Of a stretch of DNA of 64,000 nucleotides, positions 9,341-19,254 are shown in pieces (position 1 is the stretch's first letter; every line of letters starts with the position of its first letter). This DNA is from Prorocentrum cordatum (Eukaryota; Sar; Dinophyceae; Prorocentrales; Prorocentraceae), in contig CAUYUJ010003614.1 of assembly GCA_963575745.1 (NCBI GenBank), positions 462,001-526,000 on the forward strand. Direction: 5' to 3'. The translations under genes were made by a program, and so were the position numbers. Below the pieces are notes generated by a model. The model saw nothing but the letters and a program-made list of their open reading frames with translations. It had not been told where the DNA came from and did not search any database.

Positions 9341-10240
9341 TCATCGCCGCCATGCACGGCGCAGCTGGAACCTGACTGCGGGAACCGCTGCCTGGGCCCT
9401 CTCGGGGCGGATGATTGCACCACGGTGGATGCTGCGAAGCTGATGGTACAGCAGCGTGGCAGTTCCAGGAAAAATTAATGCGGCTGGGGATGGATCAGAG
9501 AGACCGAGACGAGCAACGGGGGATGAGGGGAGCGGGGGACACGAGAACTCAACAAGGACAGAGGAGAGCAAAGCGAGACAATATGGACAATACCCGACAT
9601 GCTCGAGAGAATCAGATGGGCCGTGGCAGCACATGCACGGCTCTACCTGCTGAAAACGACGGGCAGTCGCCCACGCGCCCATGAGCAAACGCAGGACCTG
9701 AAACGCGGCCGTGGGAGACATCTGTGCCAACGTCGCTCGAATCTGTGGCCAAGGAAGATTCGTGGCTTCGTCGATCGCTATCGGGAGCCAGCTCGACAGA
9801 CGCGACGCAAAAGTAAAGATAAGCGTATCGTGATACATGTGTGTAGTTATATCCTGATATAACAGGTTCTGCACTCGGATTTTACGGACGGGCTCAGGGT
9901 TGCGGAGGAGGGAACGGACATGGGAGAGAGCAGGGGCAGCAGCAGCAGCAAAACGGGAGCGAAGGACTGGGGTGGAGGTGATAAGTGACGTGCCAATCTG
10001 CTGAGGAAAACCTTCCGCTGCCGACTGGAGGAATTCTGCAAATGACGGCTGCAACCAAAAGCGGGGCGACATCCTATTGAGCGCAATCTCTGGAAGGGAC
10101 AGGGGCCGATCAGCGGCAGCACTAAGCTGGGGGACGAGTGAACTCCAAACAGAAGAGTTGCCGCTCTCATAAGGGTTGCCGCATTCTGGGCTACTAAGCT
10201 GGGGACCTTTGGCCCTCCCAAGTGCAGAAGCTGAAACCAA
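9341..10240 (-). pseudogene. LINE ORF2 C-terminal part with CCHC knuckle
   Basis: This open segment continues the reverse transcriptase ORF in a different frame. It holds the post-RT region and, near 9,590-9,640, the pattern CMCCHGPSDSLEHVGYC, a Cys-Cys-His-Cys knuckle of the kind found at the end of many LINE ORF2 proteins. Motifs such as LLMGAWATARRF precede it. The true join with the upstream frame lies around 10,150-10,240, where both frames carry plausible sequence. The stop is TGA at 9,341-9,343. A defective copy is certain because the upstream part is in another frame. Confidence 0.8.
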
Positions 10241-10865
10241 CCTTCTCGGGGCAGCGCGCAGAGCGGAGTATGATATCTAAAGAGCGCCACCTCCTCACGG
10301 CAAATGGCACTCGGGAGGGGGAGGAATTGAGAGACGTAAGAGGGAACAGAGGTAACACGCACAGGGTAGAGATACAAGATGACACGGAGCGCGGCGCCTG
10401 TCAGAGCTAACTCAGGAGTGCGAGACCTCCATTTCGCAATCGGCGCGCGCCAGCTGTGATCGACAGCCGCAGGACCAAGCCACATTCCCAAGTATTTCAG
10501 AACACCTTTGATGGGAATATGGGCACAATCTGAAACAAGTTGTGCAATCGCCGCTTGATATTCTGCTCTGAGAGCCGGCGTGCAGGGTCCACTCAGGGGG
10601 GCGATGGCGCACTTTTTCAACTTCCGCATCGGCGCAGCGACTCGTTTAGCCGTAGAGAAGATGCGGCGCATGACACGTAGATGCTCCGGCCGACGAAGGG
10701 CAGCGCCGACATCATCTGCACAAGCGCGGACCACTCCACGATCTTTCAGGCAGATGGATTTGTCGAAGTTGGACATGAACGGGTCTGCTGACAGCGCGAA
10801 CAGGCAGCCCGAGCTCGGGCAGCCTTGTATGATGCCACTGCAGATCCAAAAGAGAAGTGTGAGAT
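10241..10865 (-). pseudogene. LINE reverse transcriptase, fingers-palm part 2
   Basis: This frame carries reverse transcriptase motif B (QGCPSSGCLFALSADPF, about 10,780-10,830), the catalytic ADD in RACADDVGAAL (about 10,710-10,735) and the KYLGMWLGP motif (about 10,475-10,510). The second and third palm aspartates are therefore retained. It connects to the upstream segment only by a frame change between about 10,870 and 11,000. Downstream it continues to about 10,200 before the next frame change. It would act in target-primed reverse transcription of the LINE RNA. Confidence 0.88.
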
Positions 10866-12463
10866 CAGCGCCGACCGCGCCAAAGCAGCAGACACCAGAA
10901 GAAAAATTCTGTGAACTTCACCAGCGGCATCGGCAGCAGCATGGCATTGAGAACTTTCAGAACCCAGCTGTGAGCAAGACTGGGGAAGGCCTGACCAACA
11001 TCGTATCCCACTAAGAGAGGCATGGCTACGGAGACGTCTTCTTGCATAGAATATATTCTTCCATCTGTGTCCAATTCGATGATGTTGTTGCCGAAGTTTC
11101 GAGTCGCGACGAAGCCGCGTTGGATATGATTAACAATTCGATGTAATGATTGATTCAGTCGACGGAATGCCACGCCTGTTGCTATCTTGTTGTCCGTGGT
11201 TTTGAGGCCTAGCGGGCGCAGAACAGAAGGGTGTCTGAGAACTCCATGAGGGGTATCTTCGGGCTCTTCTCCTTTGGGTGCGAATACGCCTAGATGCACG
11301 TTGCATCCCAGGGGCATGGGGCCCCCTTCCAACTGCCACCAAAGTACATCATATAAGATTTGAGTCCCAAGATCTGAGGCCTGCCAAGCACCATGCGGGA
11401 GAGCATCTGGACCTGGACCCGAAGGTGTTTGTTTTATGATGTAGCTTCGCACGTCGTGATACATTGGGGGGGGGGGGAGGGGGGGGGGGGGGGGGTCTCT
11501 GAGGTCGGGGGCGTTCTTGAAGCGGGAGAGGTGAACGTCGGCAGCCGTGTCTTCAATCTCTTTTGGAGCGAACGCTGACCCCCAATGTTGAAAAATAGCC
11601 CGGGCTACACCAGAGGGAGAAGTCAATGTTTCCGCGTCTGTCCTCGACCCCACAAGGCGAACAGATTTGTCGAAGGGCGCCCGCAGTCTACTGCGCTCAG
11701 CGAGTAGACGAGGCTGCTTGCGCACTTTAGCCTGCGAGGCCTGCAAGCCAGCGCTTTGCAGCTGGTCCCGATCACGACGCGGTTCCTCTTCAGCGCCAGC
11801 AACTTGAAGTGCATCCAAAGATTCAGCAACAAGGGCGGGCCTGCACAGAGAGATGCGCTGAGTATCTGGATCGATCGATAGATGTTCGCGGGCAAGTTCG
11901 CATCGTGATAATCGCTTCGCAAGCTGAAGATCCTGACGCCAAACTGCACGAGCAACATATCGGAGTTGTAGTATCTTACTCGCAACGTTCGTCGGGTCAC
12001 CTGAGAACATCGCGTCCCTGGCAAACCCGGCGGCTTCTCGCATCACCTCTTTGCACAGGCGCAGGCGGACAGGAGGCGAGCGCAGAGAGAGATCCAGCCT
12101 TCCCCAGAACTCTTCCAAGAAACACTGAACATCAGGATGTTTGAATAGCGACTTTGGGATCGGCTGGGAGTCCTTCGGCTGCGGCGGCCGATGCTGCAAA
12201 GTGACCTGGAGAGGGGCATGGTCTGAAATGCCCTTCTGCTCTAGCGTCTCGGGGGGGTCCCTCACCTTTGCCGAGACGTGCATCTGAGTGGGAAGCCAAC
12301 TATGAGCGGCCAAAAACACCCCGTCTATCTTAGGTGCGCGCTGTAGATATCCATTGTAGTGTGTGAACTCATCCGAGGGGGCCTCCAGGAGCTGCTGCGC
12401 GAGGGAGTGCCGCGGGGACCTTCTATGCTTTCGCCACTGAGCCAGGGATCTATGGGCATCCAT
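10865..12463 (-). pseudogene. LINE ORF2: endonuclease end, linker and RT motifs 0-A
   Basis: This 532-codon frame starts within the endonuclease: GISDHAPL near 12,210-12,235 is the conserved SDH motif of APE-like nucleases. It continues through a linker into the reverse transcriptase. RPLGLKTTDNKIATGVAFRR (about 11,160-11,220) and GFVATRNFGNNIIE match early RT motifs. GYDVGQAFPS near 11,000 holds the first catalytic aspartate (motif A). It ends at a stop at 10,865 caused by a frame change, because motifs B and C follow in the next frame. A run of about 30 G (11,467-11,497 on the plus strand) encodes prolines. Confidence 0.88.
11467..11497 (+). repeat. G-run, possible G-quadruplex
   Basis: Two long guanine runs separated by one A within the LINE. 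They are on the strand opposite to its coding strand. Confidence 0.85.
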
Positions 12464-13060
12464 GGTATCTGGGGCAGTGATGACCTAGGTGCTTCAGCCG
12501 CTAGATTGAAATCGCCTGCCAGGACGACGTAATATCTATCAGGACGAGGACGTGCGATGTCTATGTGCTGCTGGATAACGAGCTTGGCATATGCGATCTG
12601 TCGTGCGTTAAGGCCAAAGTTATGTATATTGAAGTGCATGATGTACGTGTGCTCTGTGTTGTTCTGGCAGGTGCCTAAGTCGAACTCCGTAAGCAGTACT
12701 CTCCCAGGAACGATAATCTCAGACTCAGCTCTAGCACCTGAACCAGCCCACGACGAAACCTTCGGGAAGAAGGTGACTACGCCCCCCCTCCTCCTCGTGT
12801 CCTCGAAGAAAGCGGCCCGAAACTCAAACTGGCTGTTGGACATGTGGAGACAATCCAAAACGTCATCTTCGCTGCCGCGCGACTCTTGAGTCGCAATGAT
12901 ATTGAAACCTTTTAGGAGCTGGCGTAGGTACTGGAGCTTACTGGTCTTCGTAGCTGGGCCATGATGAAATAGCGCGCGAGCATTCCAAGTGGCGAATGCC
13001 AAGCTGGGTGGAATCGAAGCCGTCGAACGAGACGGCAGCCTCACCAACTTGAAAGTTCTG
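12464..13060 (-). pseudogene. LINE ORF2: APE-type endonuclease, N-terminal part
   Basis: The frame open from 13,881 to 12,325 holds LAFATWNARAL (about 12,975-13,010, catalytic Asn), ATQESRG (about 12,880-12,900, catalytic Glu) and VLAGDFNL (about 12,500-12,525, the GDFN Asp/Asn pair). These are the hallmark residues of the exonuclease-endonuclease-phosphatase fold that nicks target DNA in LINE insertion. The SDH motif follows in the next frame, so a frame change lies between about 12,450 and 12,500. No clear ATG is visible for ORF2 upstream of ATWN. Confidence 0.88.
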
Positions 13061-14183
13061 TTAAAGGCCCCACTCTTCAGCAGCGTCGGGGGCAGTGAAG
13101 ACCTGGCCCAGCGCTGCGGCCACCTGGGCCTTGTCCAAGCCGAGGGCGTCGAGCGCCTTCTGGTCGTACTCAATGATGGGCATGTCATTCTGGCGCGGGG
13201 TGACCTTGACGAAAGCACGCCACTGAGATGATACCCTTCCCTTGTTGCGATCAGCGAAGAAGGTGCGGTCGGGGTAGAGGTCAGCGAGCTTCTATTTAAT
13301 CTTTTTGAGATCGAGTTCGCGGCAAATCTGAGCAAAGTTTTTGTCTGCTGATACGAACATGTCCACGTTCTGGCGCTGGGCGGAGAAGGCGGTGAACCTG
13401 CGGAAGCTGCCATCTGGGCGCTTGATGTTGCCGAGGGCCTGCGAGACCACGCGCGCAGCCCAACCAGGGGCTCCTTTAATTTTGACTGTGAAACGGCGAT
13501 CCGCTGGGTCTCCTCCCACTGACCAAGAGCCCTCTTCGAAGTTGGATGCCGAAAGCCACTCTGCCAGTCCTTGACATACCGCTTCTTTGGCCACCAGTGA
13601 AGCAGTGCGGACGACGAGGGTGGTGGGGTCGGTCTTCCTGTGGAACGCGGCGCTCGGGGGTACCGATGGGGGCGTGTCAGTACGGACAGCATTGAGTAAT
13701 CCTTTTTAAGCTCATTAATATCAGCCTGCATGGTGTCCAGCTTGTCATCGTGGGCATCCAAACGGCGCTCTGTGGCACCGATGCGGGTCTCGACAGTCTT
13801 CTCCACGCTCTCGCAGTGCTGCGTGAAGGTCTTGGTAAGCTGGGACAAGCCGGTCTGCATCTGAGCGATCTGGGCGAGCACATTGGATTTGGTGACGTCA
13901 ACATATGCTTCGAGGGCGGCAACTCAGAGGGGTCGTCGGGAGACGGTCCAAATAATTCGGCATCATCGGGGCCTTGCAGAGGTACCTCACCGACTGGGCC
14001 ACCAGCAGCAGGAGCAGCAGCCAGCGGTGCAGATGAAGCAGACCCTTTACCTTCCTTACCACACTTGGTGCCTTCCGTTCTGGGGGCTTGCGCAGGGCGT
14101 TCAGCAGCAGGTGCGGGGCGACGGGAAGCGCTAGACCGATCAGCAGCGGCTCCAGAAGGACGAGCAGGCGGCGCCTCAGGCAT
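13061..14183 (-). pseudogene. LINE ORF1 remnant, coiled-coil protein
   Basis: A likely start is the ATG at 14,181-14,183 (MPEAPPARPSG), 157 bases downstream of the spliced leader. The N-terminal 90 residues are Ala/Pro/Ser-rich. A heptad-like coiled coil (AQIAQMQTGLSQLTKTF onwards) lies at about 13,720-13,880. A compact domain with RFTVKIKG and ADKNFAQICRELDLKK follows at 13,300-13,600. The domain goes on past an in-frame TAG near 13,290 to AAEEWGL and a TAA at 13,061-13,063. Frame changes are needed near 13,925 and 13,690. This would be the RNA-binding ORF1 protein, but no named domain was assigned. Confidence 0.7.
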
Positions 14184-14339
14184 GGTTGCGGCAGCGTGTC
14201 TGGAACTAGCGTCGTGTCTGCGGGGGCAAAGGGGGCTGGCCAGCCGCAGAGGACATGTAGAAGAGAGAAGTCCGCCTGCGCACGACACGCAGGAAAGCTC
14301 AAAGCGCAGAGCTGCCCGCTCGCATGGGACCTGTTCCCA

Positions 14340-14361
14340 CTTGAGCCAAAATGGCAACGGA
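14340..14361 (-). other. relict dinoflagellate spliced leader
   Basis: On the minus strand the 22 bases read TCCGTTG followed by CCATTTTGGCTCAAG. The known dinoflagellate spliced leader is DCCGTAG followed by the same 15 bases, so only position 6 differs (T for A). It lies exactly at the 5' end of the LINE. Spliced leaders are added to mRNAs in trans, so its presence in genomic DNA marks a reverse-transcribed, trans-spliced RNA. Confidence 0.93.
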
Positions 14362-14432
14362 TCTCCTCCTCCTCCTCCTCCTCCTCCTCCCGCTCCCCCT
14401 CCCTCCCTTCCTCCTCCTCCTCCTCTCCTCCA
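14362..14432. repeat. (TCC)n tract at the 5' border of the LINE
   Basis: TCC units with CGCTCCCCCTCC interruptions. On the LINE strand this is (GGA)n directly upstream of the spliced leader. Confidence 0.95.
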
Positions 14433-14559
14433 TTCCTTTTCTATCTAAGCAGCTTCTCCCTGTCGCACCCGGAGGCCAGTTGTTAGGGCGGTCTGGGCGT
14501 TTCGCCCGAGACTTTCTCACCATTTCTGACCCTGACGTGCGAACTTGACCACAGTTTCA

Positions 14560-14815
14560 ACGATGGAGGGCGGGTCGTTTTCAAGATGTGGTTCTCGCCT
14601 TAGCGCCGCGCAAAGTCGTTCTAAACATTGCAACGGTGTCGCGGATTCAGGGCGGGTAAGTTTCAAAATGTGGCTCTCGCCTGGGCGCCGAGCACATCCT
14701 TTTAAAAGGTTGCAAGAGTTTCACAGATTGAGGCCGGGGGTTTTCAAAATGTGGCTCTCGCCTTAGCGCCGCGCACATTCGTTGTGTAAGCTTGCACGGG
14801 TTTCACGGATTCCCA
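14560..14815 (+). repeat. about 81-bp tandem repeat, three copies
   Basis: TTTCAARATGTGGYTCTCGCC starts units at about 14,579, 14,662 and 14,742. Each is followed by AGCGCCGCGCA-like and TTTCACGGATT-like blocks. Confidence 0.85.
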
Positions 14816-15136
14816 TGATCAGCGTACAAGAAGTGGCGTTCTGGAAGGATTCAGGATTATGAGGGTGCAACAATTACGTGCGTTGATTCGCGGCGTTGAA
14901 GTCCTAGGAATGGCGTTCTGGCAAAAATCAAGATCGTCAAGACGCAGTCAGGTTAATCCGTGGCGCTGGAACCCCGAGAAAGACGTTATGGCATCCATCA
15001 AGGTCATCAAACGGTTGTCTTCCAACGAGGCAGTTCCCTCAGTGGAGATCAACCTTTGTATGGGGCCTATGAAAAAATGAGCTTGGAGGGAGGGTTTATT
15101 CCAACATCGTTGATGACTCTTGGGTCTACACTGATT
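14816..15136. other. no recognised feature
   Basis: TGGCGTTCTGG occurs twice (about 14,834 and 14,909). Nothing coding is recognised. Confidence 0.4.
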
Positions 15137-15232
15137 CTCCTCCTCCCCACCTCTCCCACTCCCCCTCCTCCTTTGCCTCCTCCCCCTCCACCCCCTCCTC
15201 CTCCCCCTCCCCCTCCTCCTCCTCTTTCCCCT
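15137..15232. repeat. TCC/CCCCT polypyrimidine tract
   Basis: Imperfect CTCC and CCCCTCC units. Confidence 0.9.
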
Positions 15233-15261
15233 CGCGTCTTGAAAAGATGCGGACGGGAGGG

Positions 15262-15370
15262 TTTCGGCAGTGTTCGGCCTCGGGGGCCCTCACCAGGCCC
15301 AGGGGCCGTCCAAGAACGGCTCAGGGTAGAAGTCGGTCCTGGGGAAAGGATCGGGGCTTCAGGGGACCGC
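15262..15370 (-). repeat. dispersed repeat family 1, copy 5
   Basis: The reverse strand shows TTTCCCCAGGACC, CCTGAGCCG, GGACGGCCCCTGGGCC and GAGGGCCCCCGAGGCCGAA in family order. Confidence 0.65.
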
Positions 15371-16113
15371 GTACTCAAAAGGAAAGATTACATGACTGTG
15401 TCTTAGTTATTCAATCTCTCACTGTTTCCTCTACTTCGGCCTCGGGGGGCAGTTTTCGGGCCCAGAGGCCATCACAAACAGACCCTGGGCGAGACACTGC
15501 GCCCAGGCAAGGGGGGTCGGGAGGTCTGGGGGGGGGGCGCGAATCGAAATAATCATTGATCGTCGGATGTCTGGGGGGTGCTCGAGGGAGTGCTCGTCCC
15601 AGATCTCCGCGCGTCGCGAACAATATGACGAACGACTGTTGGCCATTCTCGGCTTCGGAGGGCCCTCGCTGGGCTCGGGAGCATTCAAAGACGCAGATGT
15701 CTCCTGGCACAACTCAGGAAATTGCAGTCGTGGGTGGTAATCTAACCCAGTCTCAGCTATCTCTGGGTGGAATCTGTTTGCAGTGTCCTGGTCCCTGGGG
15801 CCCTGCAAGACGACTCGGGATGAAACACCGGTCCCCGCGAAAAGGTGTCGAGACCTCTCCCCCCCCGGACGAAGCGGGGAGGGTCCCGCCTCATCGAAGC
15901 CGAGACCGAGGAGAGCTGGGCCCACTCCACTTCTCGGGCACGCGTCCTCTTCCCAAGAGGTCCGATGTTCCGATGTCTTGCTTTTTCCGATGCGGGGTCC
16001 ACGTAAGTCCAGAGCCCTCCCACCCGAGAAACAGGGGGTACCCCCCCCAAGGAGGGTGGGGGCCATGAGGCGCCCCCCTCTCACTTCTCCTTTCGCTAGA
16101 ATCCCGAGGGCCA
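15371..16113. other. no recognised gene
   Basis: GC-rich DNA with scattered fragments reminiscent of family 1 (GGGCCCAGAGGCC near 15,458). No intact element or coding signature. Confidence 0.4.
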
Positions 16114-16157
16114 ATGATAACGACGACGACGACGACAAAGACAAAGACGACGACAAA

Positions 16158-16202
<45 letters not shown>

Positions 16203-16203
16203 T
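16114..16203. repeat. (GAC)n microsatellite
   Basis: GAC units with two AAAGAC interruptions. Confidence 0.95.
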
Positions 16204-16270
16204 CATCCTGAGTCGTTTCTGGATGGCCCTAGGGTCTGGCGAGGGCCGCCAGGGGCCGAAAACGGCGGCC
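16203..16270 (+). repeat. dispersed repeat family 1, partial copy
   Basis: TCATCCTGAGTCGTTT, GGATGGCCC, GCGAGGGCC and GGGGCCGAAAACGGCG follow the family order from its middle onwards. Confidence 0.6.
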
Positions 16271-16681
16271 TCGATCGAGGCTCGGCCCTCGGCGGCCTCA
16301 GGCTGGCCCGCCGCCAGGGCCAGCAGGAGAACGACGAGACCCAGTCTGAAATCTGAGGCGAGCTCCCGCTGCGACCGTCCCACGGAAACTGGCCCGTCAA
16401 AACTCTCAGGACCGGCCCGTCAACAAGAAAACCGTCGGCGAGCAGGAGCTCTGGCGAGCTCGAGCCTCACGCTCTCTCCCGACCCGAGGCAGCAGCGGGG
16501 GCGAGGGAGGAGGAGGACGCACTGATCCGGGCCAATCCAGACCAAGGTCAGTCAGGCTCTGCAGGATCGGCAACATCCTGCAGGAGCCTGCGCCCAGACC
16601 CAGGTCGGTGCACCCCTGGCTCTCCAGCATCCTGCAAGGTCCGGCGCTCTGGCTGACCCCTGTTTGCAATTGACCCCGTCT
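16271..16681. other. no recognised gene
   Basis: GC-rich. CCTGCAGGA/TCCTGCA words near 16,560-16,640 form a small local repeat (GGATCGGCAACATCCTGCAG, TCTCCAGCATCCTGCAAG). Confidence 0.4.
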
Positions 16682-16742
16682 CAAGGCTCCCGAGGGAGGA
16701 CGAGGAGGGGGAGGAGGAGGAGGAGGAGGAGGAGGAGGAGGA
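16682..16742. repeat. (GGA)n microsatellite
   Basis: GGA units on the plus strand. Confidence 0.95.
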
Positions 16743-17289
16743 CTGGGGCCACGGGCGGGCGCCGGCAGGCGTGTCCTGCGGGGCGGCGGCGCCGCAGTGG
16801 ACGCAGTGCAGCGGGGCGAGGCCGCCCGTGCCTGCCCCGCGCGAAGAGTGCGGGGGGCCATCTGCTTCCGCTGGCGGCCTCGTGCGACCATCGGGCACTC
16901 TGAGCACAGGGGAGGCCAATCAATCAATCAATAACGCCGTGTCTGCACGACACATCGGCTGAAGAAGTGCCGCCGGCTGGAGGCGCATGTCCAGACCAGG
17001 GCACAGAAGTCAAGGACAGTTCAGGAGAAGGCGTACTGGCTGGCGATTGTCCTCCACACGTGCGGGTTATAGCGTCCAGGACTGAGAAATTGAAACGAAT
17101 CGCTCTCCTGAGGGGCAGGGGCGGGGAGAGGGAGGGCAAGAGGGGGGGGAGAGGACGAGGAGGGGGGGGAGAGACCCCTGATCTCCACAAGAGACCTTCC
17201 ACAAGAAACAAACTCAACCCTGAGACCCCAAGACGCGTGCTGACATTTTTGGTGTGGGAACGTCACCCCTTCCACAGCATAACCATCGA
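16743..17289. other. no recognised gene
   Basis: Purine-rich GGGGCGGGGAGAGGGAGG tract at 17,110-17,170. Nothing else identified. Confidence 0.4.
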
Positions 17290-17625
17290 AACCCAAGAAA
17301 CCTAGGGCACCCTGGAGGCAAGTAAGGTGTTTCTGAGGAGAGCTCAGAATCGAATCGATAAGTCGGATCGGCGATCGGAATGAACCGAATCGGCGGAAAT
17401 CGGGAGCCAAATCGGGAAAGTCGAATCGGCAGAAATCGGCAAGTTACTAGGCTTCCGTTGAGAGATCGGAATCCAAATCGGAATTCGAAGCCGAATCGAA
17501 TCGGAATCGGAAGCCATCGACATGGACTCGAATCGGAGGAAACGAGACGAGCCCTGCAAGACCATCGAAAGCCGAGAAACCCAGGGCACCCTGGACGCAA
17601 GCAGAGTGCTTCTTGGCGTAGGTCC
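17290..17625. repeat. GAATCG-rich block flanked by direct repeats
   Basis: A degenerate GAATCGG/AAATCGG stretch (17,346-17,540) lies between two similar segments: GAAACCTAGGGCACCCTGGA (about 17,297) and GAAACCCAGGGCACCCTGGA (about 17,576). They are about 280 bp apart. Confidence 0.75.
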
Positions 17626-17639
17626 CCACTGTGAGGCAC

Positions 17640-17735
17640 GAAGGGGCACTTCCGGCCACGGCGCGCCCCGGTGCCCCCAGGAGGGGGGCCCAGAGAGGCC
17701 CCCAGAGCAACCCCAAGATGGCCCCAAGAGGCCAA
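17640..17735 (+). repeat. CCCCAAGAGG-type repeat (family 5)
   Basis: CCCCAAGATGGCCCCAAGAGG directly precedes a GTC microsatellite and the tail 2 motif. Confidence 0.7.
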
Positions 17736-17736
17736 A

Positions 17737-17777
<41 letters not shown>
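17736..17777. repeat. (GTC)n microsatellite
   Basis: About 14 GTC units. Confidence 0.95.
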
Positions 17778-17778
17778 C

Positions 17779-17818
17779 TTCAGGGTCCGCGGCACCAGCC
17801 GCAAGGCCTTCGCAGTAA
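17779..17818 (+). repeat. tail 2 motif, copy 1
   Basis: TTCAGGGTCCGCGGCACCAG followed by CCGCAAGGCCTTCGCA. An almost identical segment follows the TCC tract at 24,480-24,518, also downstream of family 5. Confidence 0.8.
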
Positions 17819-18420
17819 GCTTCCCGACCTGGCTCCAACGAACGGCCCGAAAGCCAGGGCCCCAGCTGAGCCAAGAGGAGGGCTCTTCTTGCCGTCGCCC
17901 CGACGTCCAGTCCCCGGGCACGCTTCTTCGTGCGCACGTCTTTCCGCAAGAGGACCCAGGACGCGCCTCGATGGACCGCGCGGAGGAAGCAACGACGCGC
18001 GCACGTGCGCGAGCGCTGCCAGGCGGGGCACCCACGAGGCGCTCACGACCGACCGCGGGCCGGCGCCAGGCGAAGCCCTGGCGGATGCCCCCCCCCCGCC
18101 CGCTGCGCGCGGGGCGCCCGAGGCGCCCCGCGCGCACGCGAGGCCCCGGCGGGCCCCCCCAGCGCACGGGGCGCCCGCGAGGCGCCGACGCGCGGCCGCG
18201 GGCGGGCACGCTCAGTTCCCGAAGTCCGCCGGAGTGCCCCATGCTGGCACCGGCAACTGGGGCCACGGAAGGTGTCAGCCCTGGCCCTGCAGCCCGAGCA
18301 TCGGCCCTCCGTCCGATCCGACGCGGACGAACGAAACAGACGAGCCCTCGAGGGCGCCCCGTGCAAGCTTGAACGGCACCTCTTGAACAGCATGACGGTC
18401 ATGAGGACACCCGTCTGAAA
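17819..18420 (+). other. GC-rich region with weak open frame
   Basis: A 162-codon plus frame (17,930-18,418) ends with a run that looks protein-like (VSALALQPEHRPSVRSDADE). The upstream part is Arg/Pro/Ala-rich with no domain. It could be a terminal exon, but the third-position bias is only moderate. Confidence 0.2.
18104..18136. repeat. perfect 15-bp hairpin, 3-nt loop
   Basis: TGCGCGCGGGGCGCC (18,104-18,118) pairs exactly with 18,122-18,136 over CGA. Confidence 0.9.
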
Positions 18421-18959
18421 ACCAGGGTTGCTCTCAACTCTCGTACCGACTGGTCACCAGAGGAAAGATGTCGAACACTTAGAAATTAAAATGACAATTT
18501 GGATGACTGCAAACTCGTTCGTTACCCAATGCATAATGCAAACCGCGACGCGATTCAGCCTGGTTCCGCTGAGTGCGAATTCACATCCACCAGCGTATGC
18601 CTTGGCAACTCCTCGCAATCCTTCATAGTCCTTGCATTGCAAAGGTACCCCGTCATGACCGCCGCTCTGCGACCGCTGCGACCGCCCATCTTCGTGCTAC
18701 CACCCTTGCTAGTTCGGAGCGAACCACGCACCACGCACCCCGCTGACACCTAGCCCCGTCAGGTGAGCCCTTCGTCGACATAGCAACCCCTTCACGTCCA
18801 CACTCCACACTCCTGTTCGCACCTTCCTCAACCATGGGGCCACGCCCTCTTCGACCTGCTGCACATCCACGCCGCAATTGGGCCTCTTGCCCTGCGCAAG
18901 TCTGGAAATCGAGCCCTGTTGACCTCGCCAACCTGGGCGTGCGTCGTTAGGCATGAACC
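18421..18959. other. no recognised feature
   Basis: AT-richer than its neighbours. No gene or repeat is identified. Confidence 0.4.
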
Positions 18960-19085
18960 GAACTGGTCTTGAGGGAAACGGGCCCTGGACCCTGGGGCCT
19001 TCCCCTGGGACCAGCTCTTCATCCCGATTCGTTTGCTGACAGCCCCAGGGCCCGCGGGGCCCCCCATGAGGCCGACAGCGCCACG
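18960..19085 (+). repeat. dispersed repeat family 1, copy 6
   Basis: CCTGGGACCAGCTCTTCATCC, GATTCGTTTGCTGACAGCCC and GGGCCCGCGGGGCCCCCC. Confidence 0.7.
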
Positions 19086-19254
19086 CTCGCTGGCGCTGCC
19101 GCGGCAGCGCCCGCCGTGCACGTGGCCGCAGCAGGTGGAGCGCCCCCGGACGCCGCATGCATCCGCCTCGGCCCAGTCGGCGCCCGTCGCTCTGACAACC
19201 GCGAACTGCTGAGTTTGCCGTCGCACGCCGGGTACGACGCGGCCATCCACGGTC
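19086..19254. other. possible exon relic, strand ambiguous
   Basis: Both strands have a GC3-rich frame (plus: AGYDAAIHGHELLH; minus: MQKFVTVDGRVVPGV). The bias does not decide between them and no domain is recognised. Confidence 0.2.

Larger units (their letters stand above)
9305..14361 (-). mobile_element. full-length, inactivated LINE with spliced leader at its 5' end
   Basis: A non-LTR retrotransposon of about 5.06 kb on the minus strand. From 5' to 3' it has the spliced-leader relict (14,361-14,340), a 5' leader, ORF1 (from 14,183), an APE-type endonuclease, a reverse transcriptase, and a C-terminal region with a CCHC knuckle ending in TGA at 9,343-9,341. About 36 bases later the element meets a GGA tract. 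No poly(A) is present. The 5' end abuts another GGA tract (14,362-14,432). Reading frames switch several times and ORF1 has an internal TAG, so this copy cannot make its proteins. The order of domains resembles LINEs that I recall as abundant in dinoflagellate genomes. The clade was not assigned. Confidence 0.92.

Noticed and set aside
14338-14357. Methionine upstream within the spliced leader as the ORF1 start
   Set aside because: That frame begins at a non-ATG triplet inside the leader. The first sound ATG in context is at 14,181-14,183.
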